Assembly: GCA_032358165.1 (NCBI GenBank)
Contig: JAALGY010000028.1
Coordinates: 310,001 to 374,000 of the forward strand
Reading direction: 5' to 3'
DNA from: Diplosphaera chodatii
Taxonomy: Eukaryota > Chlorophyta > Trebouxiophyceae > Prasiolales > Stichococcaceae
DNA: 64,000 nt
Shown piece after piece: positions 11,084 to 22,797 of the stretch. Positions within the stretch are counted from its first letter, which is position 1; each line of letters starts with the position of its first letter. The translations under genes and the position numbers were made by a program. The notes beneath the pieces were generated by a model. The model was not told the DNA's origin and did no database searches. It saw nothing but the letters and a program-made list of their open reading frames with translations.

Positions 11084-14000
11084 ATGGCGTCGGTGGGGAT
11101 GCGCCTGCTGCAATTCGGTGCCCTCGCCGTCATTGGCACTCTGCTCGTTAGAGCAGGCACCGCCAGGCGTGGTATCCTGTTCCCCCCCTTGCTGGAGCAT
11201 GTGCAGTCGTCCACCTCTGCTGAAGGGGTCCTGGCAGGTCTGTTGTCCTGTTCGTGCCAGACAACGGCTGTGTCATGCCCTGCAACTGCTCTGCTCCCGA
11301 CCAGTACTTGCTGCACATGCAACCAAGCCCTTGCAGATCGGTCTGCTGCCCAGCAGTTCTTGTCGTCTCTGCACCCCATCCAATCTCTTAGTAAAGGCGT
11401 TTGGATGCCAGGTTCGCTGCTGCGGTCGACCACGACAGTCAGCAAGGGCGGCGGAACAATCAGCATCACCACCGAGCCGCCTAACACCCTCGTCATATAC
11501 GTTTTCTCCGACACTGACCCAGGTTGCACAGAACAGTTGGAGCAAGCATTGGCTGTCCTTTCGTTGGGTCACAGCTCCGTGATCACCTGCTGGTCAGCAG
11601 GCAACTATGTACACGCAGCTGCTTTAAGCATGCCTTGCGCACATAGCACAGTACGGCGTCTGCATGACACTGCAGAATACATCAACAACCTGCGGTACTT
11701 CGTCAAGCATGGCATGCACCCTGGGGACGGCTGCGACTACATCATCGTTGTGCAGCAGGCATGGCCCCTTTCACACCGCCGACCTGGTTGATGTTTGCTC
11801 TGGTGACATTCAGCTGCTCACCGGTGTATGGTGGGGTGTCATTCCCCCTGCCTGTAGTGGTGTCTTACGTCTACATGTGAGTGCAAGCAAAGGCAAGCTG
11901 ACCAAGGTCCAATGCTTCTCCTGCACAGGACCCAGCACCGTCCATGACGCAGGTGCTGCCAGAGCTTCCAGCCAACGCCCACTACAAGTTCCACGCCAAC
12001 CAGTGCGCACCGTTGAAGACATGCTGCTGAGTGTGCCCAGGCTTGCAAGCCTCTGTCGCTGGGAAGCAGGGTTGCCACTGGCTTACATCATTGCACACAT
12101 GTCGAAGAAGGAAGGCCATCACAAAACTGTATACTGCAACTGCAGGTGTTTTGACTGGGGGACCTTCGGCTGGGTGCTGCAAGAGGTGCGCCGCAGCTCT
12201 GTCAATCAGCAGACACCAGCTTCTTGCAACCTCATCCGTGTGAAGGTCAGAGTGGTCCGTAGACATGGAATACAGCAGAGCAGCAACCCCTTCTTTGTTG
12301 TGTCGATGCAGACGGGCCTTGACACCTCAGCGTACACCTACTTCGTGTTCATGAACTCCAGCGTGCGGGGCCCCTTCCTGCCGGCGCACTGGCCGTCCCA
12401 GGTGATGTCCGCTCTGCCATGTCTGCACTCTCTGCACCCACTCCGAAGCAGTCTGGTCTGGCGTGGCTTTGCAACCTTCATGAATTGCAACGCAGTGCTG
12501 CACGGCGACACAGACAACTTGGCTGGTCTCCTGCTAAACTTGAAGGAGCTCATGGTCTCGAACGTGTTGCATGATACCAGCATCAATGAGCGTGACTCTG
12601 CCAAATACTCGTGCACAGATCCACTGGACGACTGCCTTCACAGACCGGTTGTCTGACACGGTCAAGCTCGTGGGCCCCACAATCAGCTGCGAAGGCACGA
12701 TCTGACACTGTGGCACCCGCAGCTCTGGCATATGCATAGATGTCTGCATTCGTGTATAGTAGTGCCAGGCAGCAGCGCAGCAGCGAGCAGGGTGCGACAC
12801 GCAAGCAGATGCTGGAGCATCTGCTCGTGATGCAGACCCACTTCGCCGTTGTGTGGCCTAGCAGGACCCTGCTTGTGCCTCAGAGAGAGAGCCTGGCATG
12901 CTGCCGATCATGTGAACCGTGCTATCCAGCTGCTTGCTGCGGTAGAGCTGTGGGCCTTCATCCACATGCAGGGTCCGCCATGAACGGGGACCCCGCCTCG
13001 GACTGGCGCTGATCAACCCGCACGTCCAGAGCTATGTCGTGGCCACCGACCAGGTGCGGCCTGTGTACGTTTGTGATTTATGCGCAGCAGGAAGGCAGCA
13101 TGGTATTGCAGGTCGGAGAGGCTGTACCTGGCGCCCAGCACACAAGATCCGACTGTGAGCAAGTCGAAACATCTACGGGTCTGTCAGGATGAAGAGACCT
13201 CACCATTGGAGGACGATTCCCCCAATGGTTGGGGTTGCGGTGTCCTAGCAGACCTTCGACCCACCTGCGCAAACAAGCTCTGGTCTCAGAAACAGAGTCA
13301 CCGCCACCCCAACACACACGGTGACATGTGGGCTCGGTTGCCACTGCAGGCGGGCCTGGGCATCCTGCAGCAGGACGGGCGGGTGCTGAAGTGCCACACC
13401 CACATCCATGACGCCATCTGGCACGCGGAGCTGGGGTCGGGGGCGGCGGTGCTGGCCGCCGGCTACAACCTGGACTGCCTGATGCTGCGCTACCAGGTGC
13501 AGGCTGCGTAACAACCTTGTGGCATGGCTTGGTGATCAAGGGAGACACCCTGTCACTGATTCGAACCTGCTGGTGAGGGCTCTCATTCTTCGGGTTGCTG
13601 CCATGACGTCCATGTAACAGACGAGCGACCTGGAGCACATGAGCAGCTGCCACAGCTGCTTTGTGAGCTGCAGGGGGTGGACTGGCGGGACAAGAGCAAC
13701 TGGGGCTGCAACGGCGGCATGAACCCCTACCTGGAGTACATGAACGACGGCGTCAGCCTGGTATGTGCAGAATGCATGTGTGTAGCACTCACCGACATAT
13801 CAGTGCCTGGCCACTGCTTCATAGCCGTGACACATTGATCAACAAAGCGAACAACGAGGGGTACGTGCATGCAGGACCCGCTGGAGGTCATGTTTGTCAA
13901 GATGAAGGCGCACTACCTGGACCTAGGTACCCCGCCGTCAGTCCTACTTCATCAGCAGGATCTGTTGGCAGCCGACAGCTCATGTTTATCAGTACATGTG

Positions 14001-15232
14001 ACTGTGCTCCGGAAATGCCCTCCAGGGTGGACCACCGCACGGGCGGCCGTCAAGCTCGACAAGTGGCTCACGGGCAGCACCGTGGGTGGACCGCAGCAGC
14101 TGCCCGGAGCTCGCCGCGCCGCAATTCCCGGCTCGGCCAACGTCATCGACAACGAGTGAGGACAGTCCGATCTAGACCAGTGGAGACAGTCGCCAGGCCG
14201 TGCTGCAAGCCATTGTTGCAGCAAGACGGGCTCTCAAGCACGGCCAGCGACTACCTCCACTGCAGCATTGAACACTGCAACCGCATATCGTTCGATGCTG
14301 TACTGCCCTGTGCTGCAACTGCTCAGCTCTACTGATGGACAAAACATGCCATGATGGTCCCATATGCAGGGGCGCAGCAGAGGCACACTTCCTGAAGCTG
14401 CCCAAGACGCTGATGATGTCGACCACGGAGCGGCAGTGCTTTGAGCACGAGTACTACGCACGCCGCAACCCGGTGAGGACTGGTCCCAGGCTGCCTGATC
14501 AATCTCAGGCGTTGAGGGATCAGTGTATGGTCCGGGGGCCGAACACCCAAGCAGAGCTTGTGCTAACAGCGGGCAACCAAAGTTTCAGGCATGCATTGCG
14601 CTGCAGCCAGAGCTGTCAGGGGGCGGATGCGATCCTCGCTCTGGCTGACTGCAGGACTTGCCGAAGAACTTTGCAGTCGAGCAACACACCGCCTGGGAGC
14701 ACTTCGTCAACTTCGGCCAGTGGGAGGCGCGCCCCTTCCGCTTCAGCTGTGGTGAGGACCGTGCCAACTTTCATCGGATGTCTTGGCACTGCACTGATGC
14801 AGCCTAGCACCGACATCAGACAATCATGCTGCACCTCAAGCATGATTGTCTGTTGGTCGTCCTCTGGCTGCATGAAGGAACCTGCAATAGACTCGTAACA
14901 CCAGAAGCGCATCACATGTCACCAGCCACTATTGGACTCTCGTGTGTGTGCAGTGCACACACGTGTCCATGTTCTTTGCTTTCTATGACATTAATCTGCT
15001 CCATCAGTTTGCAAATCAAATCGCAGGCAGCATGAAGCGGGTGGCTGACGAGCGCCTGAAGCTCAGCAACGCGCTGCATGGGGTGGGTCAGGGCGTGGCG
15101 GGCGGCGGCAAGGGCGTGCCGAAGCTGCTGTCGGGCAGCCGGCTGTTCGGCCGCGCTGCAGCGTCAGCAGATGTGGCGACTATTACACCGGCAGCAAACA
15201 GCACCGTTGCAGCTCAGCAACCTGCATCCTGA
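11084..15232 (+). CDS. Putative glycosyltransferase-like protein of an algal family, possibly frameshifted
   Basis: A multi-exon gene. From ATG 11084 a candidate start encodes a hydrophobic segment (LLQFGALAVIGTLLVRA) that would suit a type II signal anchor; this 5' end is the least certain part. Downstream exons give LVIYVFSDTDP, CDYIIVVQQ (11676-11758), LPELPANAHYKFHANQ (11929-12002), CFDWGTFGWVLQ (12146-12185), YFVFMNSSVRGPFLP (12312-12401), KLVGPTISCEG (12619-12694), NPHVQSYVVATDQ (13015-13053), YNLDCLMLRYQ (13350-13496), GVDWRDKSNWGC (13673-13759), DPLEVMFVKMKAHYL (13874-13927), WTTARAAVKLDKWL (14025-14155), then 14370-14472, 14655-14751 (AWEHFVNFGQWEARPFRF) and 15027-15232. The phrases MNSSVRGPFLP and LVGPTISC recall, from memory, an uncharacterised algal and fungal family that looks glycosyltransferase-like; substrate and activity are unknown. 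The TGA at 14157 is removed by splicing 14156-14369. A stop plus frame change sits at 13010-13014. Confidence 0.7.
14817..14852. repeat. Perfect 14-bp inverted repeat in an intron
   Basis: CAGACAATCATGCT (14817-14830) and its exact reverse complement (14839-14852) flank an 8-nt loop. The hairpin lies within the intron 14752-15026 of the glycosyltransferase-like gene. It could be a folded RNA element or the remnant of a small transposon; no target-site duplication was seen. Confidence 0.8.
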
Positions 15233-15895
15233 TGTTTGGGGCTGCTCGAAGCCAAAGAGCCAACAGGATGCGTACTGCTGGGCACATTGCACACGACTGG
15301 GTCATTGCAGTAATGTTCAGAGAGAAATATCAGGTGTGCGTGCCTAGCAATGGTGCTTCAGTTGATATACTTGCCGCGTTGGAGGTACAGCTTGCAGCTG
15401 ATATTGGTGGACATCCGCAGGTACCTCCTACTGGTAGATAGAGGGTATTGCTTTGTATCGTTCTGCAAAGTTGGCGCATGCGCGGATATACACTTGATCT
15501 TCAGAATTTGAAAGTGAGGTAAGGTAGGCGCTGAGCGCAGCACCGACGCTTGCCCCCTCTTCTGCTGCCATGCTCTGATTAAGCGGCGGCAGTCCCACCG
15601 TGAGCTGGCGGGTGTCAGTTGCCCACCCTGTATGTCATACGGTTGACGCGTGGCTTCAGGGCTGCATTTGCACCCTTGGATTCAGCAACCCGTCCCATCA
15701 CTGATGATCTGGTCATACACAGTCGGTGCTGCAGCGCCGACCAGCGGGTCTTGCACATACAGTAGCATAGCGTGCACCGGGATAGCAGCCGTTCTTCTGC
15801 ACAGTATCCTGCTGGTCTCATCGGCCAATGTGACTGCCCAGCAGTCAAATCAGGCTCACCGCTGTGTGTCACCAGCTAACGGAAAGCACCGCAGG
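15233..15895. other. Intergenic region between two plus-strand genes
   Basis: This spans the 3' flank of the glycosyltransferase-like gene and the 5' flank of the FAS1 gene. Nothing beyond ordinary sequence was recognised: no tRNA, no domain-bearing ORF, no obvious repeat. Confidence 0.5.
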
Positions 15896-18185
15896 ATGGC
15901 TAGCAGCATCACTCAGCATCTCTGCGTCAGCTTCGGGCTGGCTTGCCTGCTGCTCCTGGTCCCCTCAGCAGGTGGACATTTCACTGTGGGCATGCCCGTC
16001 TGACATGCGTGCATGCTGGGTCAGCCAATCTTGTAGAGCTGCAGACGCTGTAGAACGGGTCAGGATGACGGTGCCTAAGCAGCTATTGCTGCCGAGCAGG
16101 CTTGTTGTGGTCTGTAGTCGTGCCGCTGTGCCCTGCGTGCTGATTGTAGGACGAACCGCTGCGAGCATTGTAAGCAAGTCATCCTCCGACAAATTTGCAG
16201 TTGCACAGTGGAACGACGAGGAGGCGCAGAAGGACTGCGTGTCCAAGAACGAGTGCGCCGCGTCGTTCCCCATCATCCCCGCCTGCACCTGCTCCGACAT
16301 CCCGCCAGTGGTATGAGAGCTTCCAGTGCACAGCCGCCTTTGTCACTGCTATGCCAGTGCAGGGACGCCAATGTCCAGTGCAGCAATGCCAATGTCCTGG
16401 CTGCATGCTCGGACGGTCACCCGAATCCATGCACACCGACATCTACAATGATGTGCAGTTCTACGCCGGTGGACCGATCAATGCGACCTGCGTGCAAGTA
16501 GTGGAGCGCAACGCCTGCAACAACCCGGGGCTGCAGAACGTGTCACAGTCGGAGATCTCAGGAGGTACGGAGACAGACCCAGACGACCGAGGTTCCATCT
16601 TCAGCTGGTGAATGGCCAAGGGATGTTGTGAGGCATGTGGTCAGCATGCAGATCAAGGCAAGTGCATGAATTCAAGTACTGCCACATTGGGCTCTGCTGT
16701 GCTGCAGGCTACTGTCAGCGCAGCTGCGGGCGGTGCAACTGCTGCAGCACCTTCCAGGCGCTGCTGCAGAACAACAGCTTCACCACGTTCCTGCAGGTCA
16801 ACCGTAGGCATAGGGCTGCAGTCTCATGTCAGCATGCTCAGTGACTCACAAAATACTTTAGGGAGGTGACATGGTGGACATGTCTTTTCACGGAGGACCC
16901 GGGGCGTGATTACGGGCTCCCCATGCATCTGCAAGCCATCTTGCATGCCATGGTCCATGACTGGAAGCCGTTGCTGTTCAAGCACTGCAGGCGGCCAATG
17001 CAGCGGGGCTGCGGGCCAACCTCAGCTCGCCAGCCTACTCCTTCACCCTGCTGGCGCCCAGCAACGCCGCCTTCACAACCTTCCTGACCCGGGCAGGTAA
17101 GCTGCTCAGGAGCATTGTGTTCCATAGCTGATCAACGTAGCGATGGAAGCATCTCTGCAGAACCACTGGGCAACATTGGCATCACCCTGCAGACTGAAGC
17201 ACCAGAGACAGTGTTGATGTGGCCACAGAAAGCTGGTACATGGTTGCAGGCTTGACGCTGCCACAGCTGCTCGCCGACCGGGCGCTGCTGCAGCGCGTTG
17301 TGACCTACCACCTGCTGCCAAATGTGCCCGTGATTGATGCCTTCTGGACGACGCCCTTCCTGCTGCCGGGCACCCTGCTGTCCACGCTGCTGGTAAGTCG
17401 GGGCTCGGGCCGCACATCCTGACGCATTGCACACGCGTCCGGGAGTATCTGGCTTTGCGTGAGCCAAGCATTGGCATCAGGTCGAGTGGTGTTTGCGCAC
17501 CGTCGCTGCCCTTCATATGTGTGTGTCTGTGTTCGACATGTTGGTGCTTGGTCCGACCAGGGGCCGCGGGCGAACATCCAAGTGACACCAGGCGAGGGCC
17601 TGACGTTCAACAGCATCGCGCGCGCGACCACGGGCGACATCCTCACCTGCAAGGTGCGGCCGCAGAGCCAGGAGGACTCGAACACATGTTTTGGCAGCAT
17701 CCATGGCTCCTGGGTTCAGCAGTCTGCACATGTCTGTTGCATGAGACAGCGTGCTGCAGCATGGTGCTGATGCCGGCTGGTAGCACAACGTTCCTGCTCG
17801 ACAGGGCAACATCATCGGCATCGACACGGTGCTGACGCCGCCAGCTTCCGCCGCTGCCCGGAGCCCGCCGCTGTGGGACCCCAGCCCTGCCGCCGGCGCC
17901 ACAGCAAAGTACACAACCCTGCCGGTAGGGCGATCTATCCCTGTTTTGCAATGTTGATGCTAGGCACTGTTGGTTGAAACAGGTGTTCCCATCCCTTGTT
18001 TGAGTTTCATGGCTGAAACTGCAAACAGCTGCCAGGTGCACTTTCGTTCCATGCTGCAGACGCCACCAGCAGTGGAGGCCCGCCCAATTGCAGCACCGCA
18101 GGTGTACCTGCCTGGTGAGCCGAAGCAGACGGTGGCACCTGGGCCTGCGCCGGTTGTGGCCAACAGCAATGCCCAGGAACCGTGA
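15896..18185 (+). CDS. Secreted protein: ShK-like cysteine-rich module plus fasciclin (FAS1) domain
   Basis: Nine exons (15896-15971, 16201-16310, 16459-16564, 16708-16796, 16991-17096, 17250-17392, 17561-17653, 17815-17934, 18060-18185) sum to 969 nt, or 322 residues. Residues 1-26 form a signal peptide with the core LACLLLLVPSAG. Next comes a cysteine-rich module (KNECAASF, CTCSDIPP, GYCQRSCGRCNCC) resembling ShKT-type modules. A single FAS1 domain follows, with the H1-like block FTLLAPSNAAFTTFL, the block QRVVTYHLLPNV and the closing segment NIIGIDTVLTPP. The tail is proline-rich. FAS1 domains mediate adhesion at cell surfaces or in walls, so an extracellular or wall role is inferred. No GPI-signal-like hydrophobic tail is visible. 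Confidence 0.85.
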
Positions 18186-18537
18186 ACATCAGCAACAACT
18201 GCACATTGATGTACTGAGGGAACGTGCACGGCACTGCAATGGTACATAGATGGCGGACTTTGGCAAACACTGTGCCGTCGGTCTTGTACTGCTGACATCG
18301 GTAAACACTGGTAATGCAGTGCAGCAGATTGACCACAGTTTGATTACATGGCGATGGCATTGGTTCGATTCAGCTGCATTCATCTCGAGTGCCGTGAAGC
18401 TGGAGCCTTCTCAGTGAGCAATGTTGCAATGAGCATGGCTGCGTCCCTCAAAAGTGCTGAGCATCCGTTGGGTGTGTCCAAGTTCAGCTGCTGCTCTTCT
18501 GCTGCTGCTCCTCAAGATGGACGCCGTTTGCGTCAGC
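18186..18537. other. Convergent intergenic region between the FAS1 and LRR genes
   Basis: This holds the two facing 3' flanks. A TTACA at 18344-18348 is TGTAA on the minus strand, about 190 nt beyond the LRR stop. The TGGTTCGATTC word near 18360 is not a tRNA. Confidence 0.5.
18344..18348 (-). terminator. Candidate TGTAA polyadenylation signal (LRR gene)
   Basis: TGTAA on the minus strand about 190 nt downstream of the LRR stop codon. TGTAA is the usual chlorophyte polyadenylation word. Position and word fit, but a 5-mer alone is weak evidence. Confidence 0.4.
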
Positions 18538-21076
18538 TTAGATAGGCCAAGCATAGGTGGCATAAGTCAGCTGCGGCGGGTAGGCTGCGTCGCCTGGGCA
18601 GGGCTTGCCAAGCGCGGTGCGGTAGGTGTTGAAGCCGTGCGCAAAGCGGACGGAGTTGGGAATCATGCCGCACAGCCCGATGTTATTGGCCAGCGACACC
18701 TGCAGCAACATGCAGCAAGACACGATGGCACTACGGCCCTTGAGCCGATGTATGCCACGAGACCAGACCAACCAGTCAGCGCTATAGGTGAACAGGCATT
18801 TGGGCGGCGCCTGCCTGGGGCGGGAGCGAGCCTGGAGAGCCGGCAGGCAATAGGGTCCAACAGCACTCTAGTATGCTCAGAACCACATGCGCACCGCTTG
18901 CAGTGCGGCGCGGGAGACGGGGTACAGGTCGCCGCTGAGCGTGTTGTTGACCAGCCGGAAGATCTGCAGCGGACGCTGCGGCGTGTAGGTGCTGCAGGCA
19001 GGCAGGAAGCCACATGAGCAAGCTATGCACACCTGGTCAATGCCAAGTGCCGGCTGGCTGCAGTGCGTCTGAAGAGCGCTAACGCCAGCTTGCTGCTCAA
19101 TGCGACTCATCGCATGCCCATGTACTGTGCGACCAGCGCCAATGCTGACGCCCGTGGTCCGTGAAGCAGAGCACACTGAGGATAAGGGTTTACAGCGCAC
19201 ATGAAAGAGGCCGGCACGGAGCCACCGAATCGATTGTAGCCGACGTCGATCCACCACAGGTGCGGCGCTGCTGCAAGTGCCGCTGGGATCGTGCCTTCCA
19301 GCTGCAATTGTGCACACATGGTCTTCAGCTGTGAGACGTACTCTCACAGAGCAATAATGCAAAGCATATGAGTATCATGCTTCGTAAGCATACACTGCTG
19401 ACGGGTTGTGTGCACACAGGTGTTGCACGTGGTCGTTCGCGTGCAGCAGGAGTTAGCGGACGCACCCTGTAGTTGTTCTCGACCTTGAGGGACGACAGCC
19501 ACGGCATGGTTGACAGGCACGGTGGCAGCGTGCCACTCAGCTGCAGCAGGATGCAGATGCCTGTCAGTTGTGCTTTGCACAGTTTTCTTGGGTGAGTTAG
19601 CAATGGTGCATCAGCCTGATGGCCAGCTGACATTGGCGCTGTGAATGCGATGCATGTACGTGCCTTGTTGTAGCTCCAGTCGATCTCCTGGAGGTTGTTG
19701 AAGCAGCTGGGGTTGCACACCGCATCAGATATCTGACCTGCCAGCAACAGACAGCACACGAGTGAACATACTGCCTTTACTATTTCCGAGAGGCAGTGCA
19801 GATGGTGCTGCTGCCAGTGAATGGGTGTTCCGCAGTGCTTGCCTGTGAAGTTGGCATTGTCGACGTCAAACTCCCGCAGGTAGTGGAACGCGCAGAACTC
19901 CCTGATCGGCAGTGTGCCTTCCAGATGCTCGCCCCTGCAGATTTTGCAGATGATTGTCAATCATCCGCTGCTGCATAACACCATCTCGATTGTTGCATGC
20001 TTCACTAGTCGTACAGCAGTGGCCACAACAGCTGGTCTGCCATGTGCTGACAATCGATCGATGCATGATGCACAGATGTACGCCGAAGCTCACGTGATGT
20101 GGATGTTGGTTACGATACCGTCAGGCTGGTCGGTGCTGCTGTCACCCTCTGTATCTGCAGCACCGTTAGTGAGCACAGGCTCAGTGACGGTGTAAGACTT
20201 GCAGCGACCGGTGCATCAGATGTGGGTGCTGGGTGATATGCGCAGGAGCATGGAACTTGGACAGCGCATACTGTCAGGTGTGACTCTGAGGCCGCGGCAG
20301 CCCACATGGTTGAAATTGCCTGCAGAGGGGCATGCCACTCTCCTAAAGCAGCACTTTCTCTGCGGACATGCGGAGTGCACATGCCTGGTGGCAACATTCG
20401 CATGTCGCAACGGAACAGCAGCATGCCACGTACACACCCCAGTATGGCACCGGCCGGTTGGAACCGCAGGGGTCGCAGCTGCCGTTGCTGTACTGCGGCG
20501 GGGTTGGGCACACCCAGGGACCCCCCAGCTCCTGGTCGCCACTCACGCCTTGGCCCCCATACTGCACAGCGACATGCAACAGTGCCGCTAAAACAATTGT
20601 CATTGGTCCAGGCACGGGCAGGCCGCAGGCGCCCTCAGTGTGCTGACAACCTTGTGTCAGGGCGTCTCCTTTGGACGCATACAAAGCTGTAGCAGCCATC
20701 TTTGTATCGTGGTGCTCATAACAACATGTTATGGTGAACCTGCGTTTGACCAAAGCCGTTTTGCCAGCCTGGCCCCTTGTTGATGTTGGCATCGCGGAAC
20801 GCCAGCAGCGCTTGCACTGCAGTGGAACAGCAACACTGTTGTGTACTCGGCGGCAGCAAGGGCTTGCAGTGCAGTGTTTGATGACCATCGACGACGCTGA
20901 TCAACACGCTGGCGGGCTAGCATGACAGCTGGTTGTGGATCACGCTGTAATTTGTGTAGCTGCCACTGGAAGAGCAGCTCACCCTGATCTGGCCTGGTGT
21001 ATGCATCCGCTGCTGGCAGCAGCACAGCCAGCAGCAGCACAGCTGTGGCCACAGCAACGGCATCAAGTCGGCTCAT
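18538..21076 (-). CDS. Secreted leucine-rich-repeat protein
   Basis: Reads from ATG 21076 down to the TAA at 18538. A signal peptide (AVATAVLLLAVLLPAADA) is followed by an LRR N-cap-like block (QALLAFRDANINKGPGWQ), a Cys-containing W...GC segment (GSCDPCGSN, NFNHVGCRGL) and plant-type repeats: GEHLEGTLPIREFC, GQISDAVC, LSGTLPPCLS, LEGTIPAALAAAPHLWWIDV, FGGSVPASF, NNTLSGDLYP and NNIGLCGMIPNSV. No transmembrane helix or kinase is visible after the repeats, so it is probably extracellular; the ligand is unknown. Two introns appear to use GC donors (19842-19841 and 19673-19672), because phase and homology place the exon ends exactly at ACAG/GCAAGC and AAG/GCACGT. It faces the FAS1 gene tail to tail. 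Confidence 0.85.
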
Positions 21077-22296
21077 CGCGGCTGCTGATATGGTGCTGGG
21101 TATGCACGTTCAACAGGTCACATCAGCAAATCCTTGAAGGTGCGATTGCTCTATGCGCAGGCCAACATCCGCCAGAAAATGACACAGGACTTTCCGTTGA
21201 TGCACTGCCACAACCGCAGCATAATCTAGTGGCGGTCGCCATCAGCGTGCATGCGAGGTTGACAGGGTGTTCTGGGATGATCAAGGGCTGCCTTCGAGGG
21301 TAAAGGGGCGTCATTTGTGGTGAAGGGCGCAGATGCTGCCTATCAAAGCTGCAACACACGGCATCTATGGGTTCACTGGTACCAGTTGGAAGTAGTAGCA
21401 CGCACTATCTCCCCTATAGTCAAATCATATGCCTTGCAAGGTTCCCCAGGGAATTACTGCCTTCAGTTGGTACATGTCAGCCAGGCTTGATGTACTTTCA
21501 ATCACATCTGGATGCCAAACGACCACTACTACATGCATGCACACCGTTCGCGCTGTATGTTGCCGTGCGTGCCAAGCAACTCAGCACTTGCGCCTGCAAT
21601 GGCACGCCCTTTCCAGCAGCAATATCTTCCGATTCAAGGACCCCAAACACTGCTGCAGCTTGACTTTGACAGCTGACTTGAATCTGAATACTGCCTGGTT
21701 CCGACTGGCGATCGTCTGCACACAGCTACAAACGCATTTGCTCAGGTGTCTTGCAGCATCTGCTGCTGCATTGGCATGGGTAGAGTTCAGGATTGTCGCC
21801 GATTAATTTGGTGAGATATCAGTGACTGATGCGGTCAGCAGTCAAGGCAGGTGACAGTCGGAATCTCACCTGCAAGCAGGACCTTCGTTTAACCCAATAC
21901 CGTATGCCAGCTTGACACTTCAGGGCCTTGTGTGGTAGTCTTGCAAACACGGCCGTGCTCAGGGCCGCCTGCAACACGTGAGTCACCGTGGTCACTGCCA
22001 ATGGCCGGGAGGATGACAATCGGCACAGCACTGCAAAACCCTGCCTAATGTATCGATACTCAGCGTACACATAGGCAGGACCTGTTCGCGGCGTAGCATT
22101 GTGTCTGCTTGCTTCAGCGAGAGCGGCGGAGGCACACTTGCCCTTATATATAGTATATCAAGTCGCTCGCGTTCTTCTCGAGGCTGATCACAAACCTGCA
22201 GCCACAAGCATGAGTTGCAATGTGATTTTTTTCAGCGTGACTCTGACCAATTAACACGCTCCTGCACGGCACCCAAGTGGAGGTTGCAAGTGGCCA
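21077..22296. other. Intergenic region upstream of the LRR gene
   Basis: About 1.2 kb with no recognisable exon. It contains the LRR promoter side and the 3' flank of the F-box-like gene. A short AT-rich run (TTATATATAGTATATC) lies near 22144-22159. Nothing else was recognised. Confidence 0.45.
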
Positions 22297-22725
22297 TTAG
22301 CGACACATACATGTATGTACCTGGCAAGCTGTTTGTGAAGCAAGGCGGTCCAGGGTGCAGCTGATGTATATCGTCATGTAGTCTGGTGGAAGTCTGCTGA
22401 CGTGATCCTCCAGCAGCATTGTAGGAACAGCTTGGACGACATGCTCGTCACCGAACTCAGCACTGAGAGGCGTGCGGTACAGCTCCAGCGACTCGGAAAC
22501 CACACGCCGCCATGTTGTTGCCACCTGCGCTGCCCTGCCAATGTCCTCCACCTGGGCGCAGCACGCAAACGAAGCGGATGAGAATGCAGATATAAGCCAC
22601 TTTGAAACCCTGACATACGACGGCTCAGGCGATACCTGCCGCAGATGCAGGAAGATGAGCCGCAGCACGTCCTGATTAAGTGCGGGCACTGCAGGCCCTG
22701 TTGTGCCTGGGAGGTGCGGGCATGC
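22297..22725 (-). CDS. Small F-box-like protein (5' end uncertain)
   Basis: The first recognised exon ends in ALNQDVLRLIFLHLRQ at about 22635, followed by a GTATCG donor. The next exon, from about 22555, reads VEDIGRAAQVATTWRRVVSE and runs to a stop at 22297. The pattern of L..DVL..IF..L, then a spacer and ...A..V...WR is that of an F-box, the Skp1-binding part of SCF ubiquitin ligases. The remaining 80 or so residues show no substrate-binding repeats, so the target is unknown. The start codon is not settled: an in-frame ATG lies at 22797, but the sequence between is probably intron, and a further 5' exon may lie upstream. Confidence 0.5.
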   Translation of the reverse strand, partial: ACPHLPGTTGPAVPALNQDVLRLIFLHLRQVSPEPSYVRVSKWLISAFSSASFACCAQVEDIGRAAQVATTWRRVVSESLELYRTPLSAEFGDEHVVQAVPTMLLEDHVSRLPPDYMTIYISCTLDRLASQTACQVHTCMCR

Positions 22726-22797
22726 AGCGTAATCCAGGGGAGGCAGAGACCAGGAGGATGCGCAGCATAGCAAGACTATGGTGTATATCACACGCAT

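Noticed and set aside
14156..14161. Apparent stop ending the glycosyltransferase-like gene after NVIDNE
   Set aside because: GTGAGG is a good donor there; splicing to 14370 keeps phase and continues with conserved sequence to 15232.
18355..18378. TGGTTCGATTCAG resembling a tRNA T-loop
   Set aside because: The flanking bases do not form a T-stem, and no acceptor, D or anticodon stem could be paired upstream.
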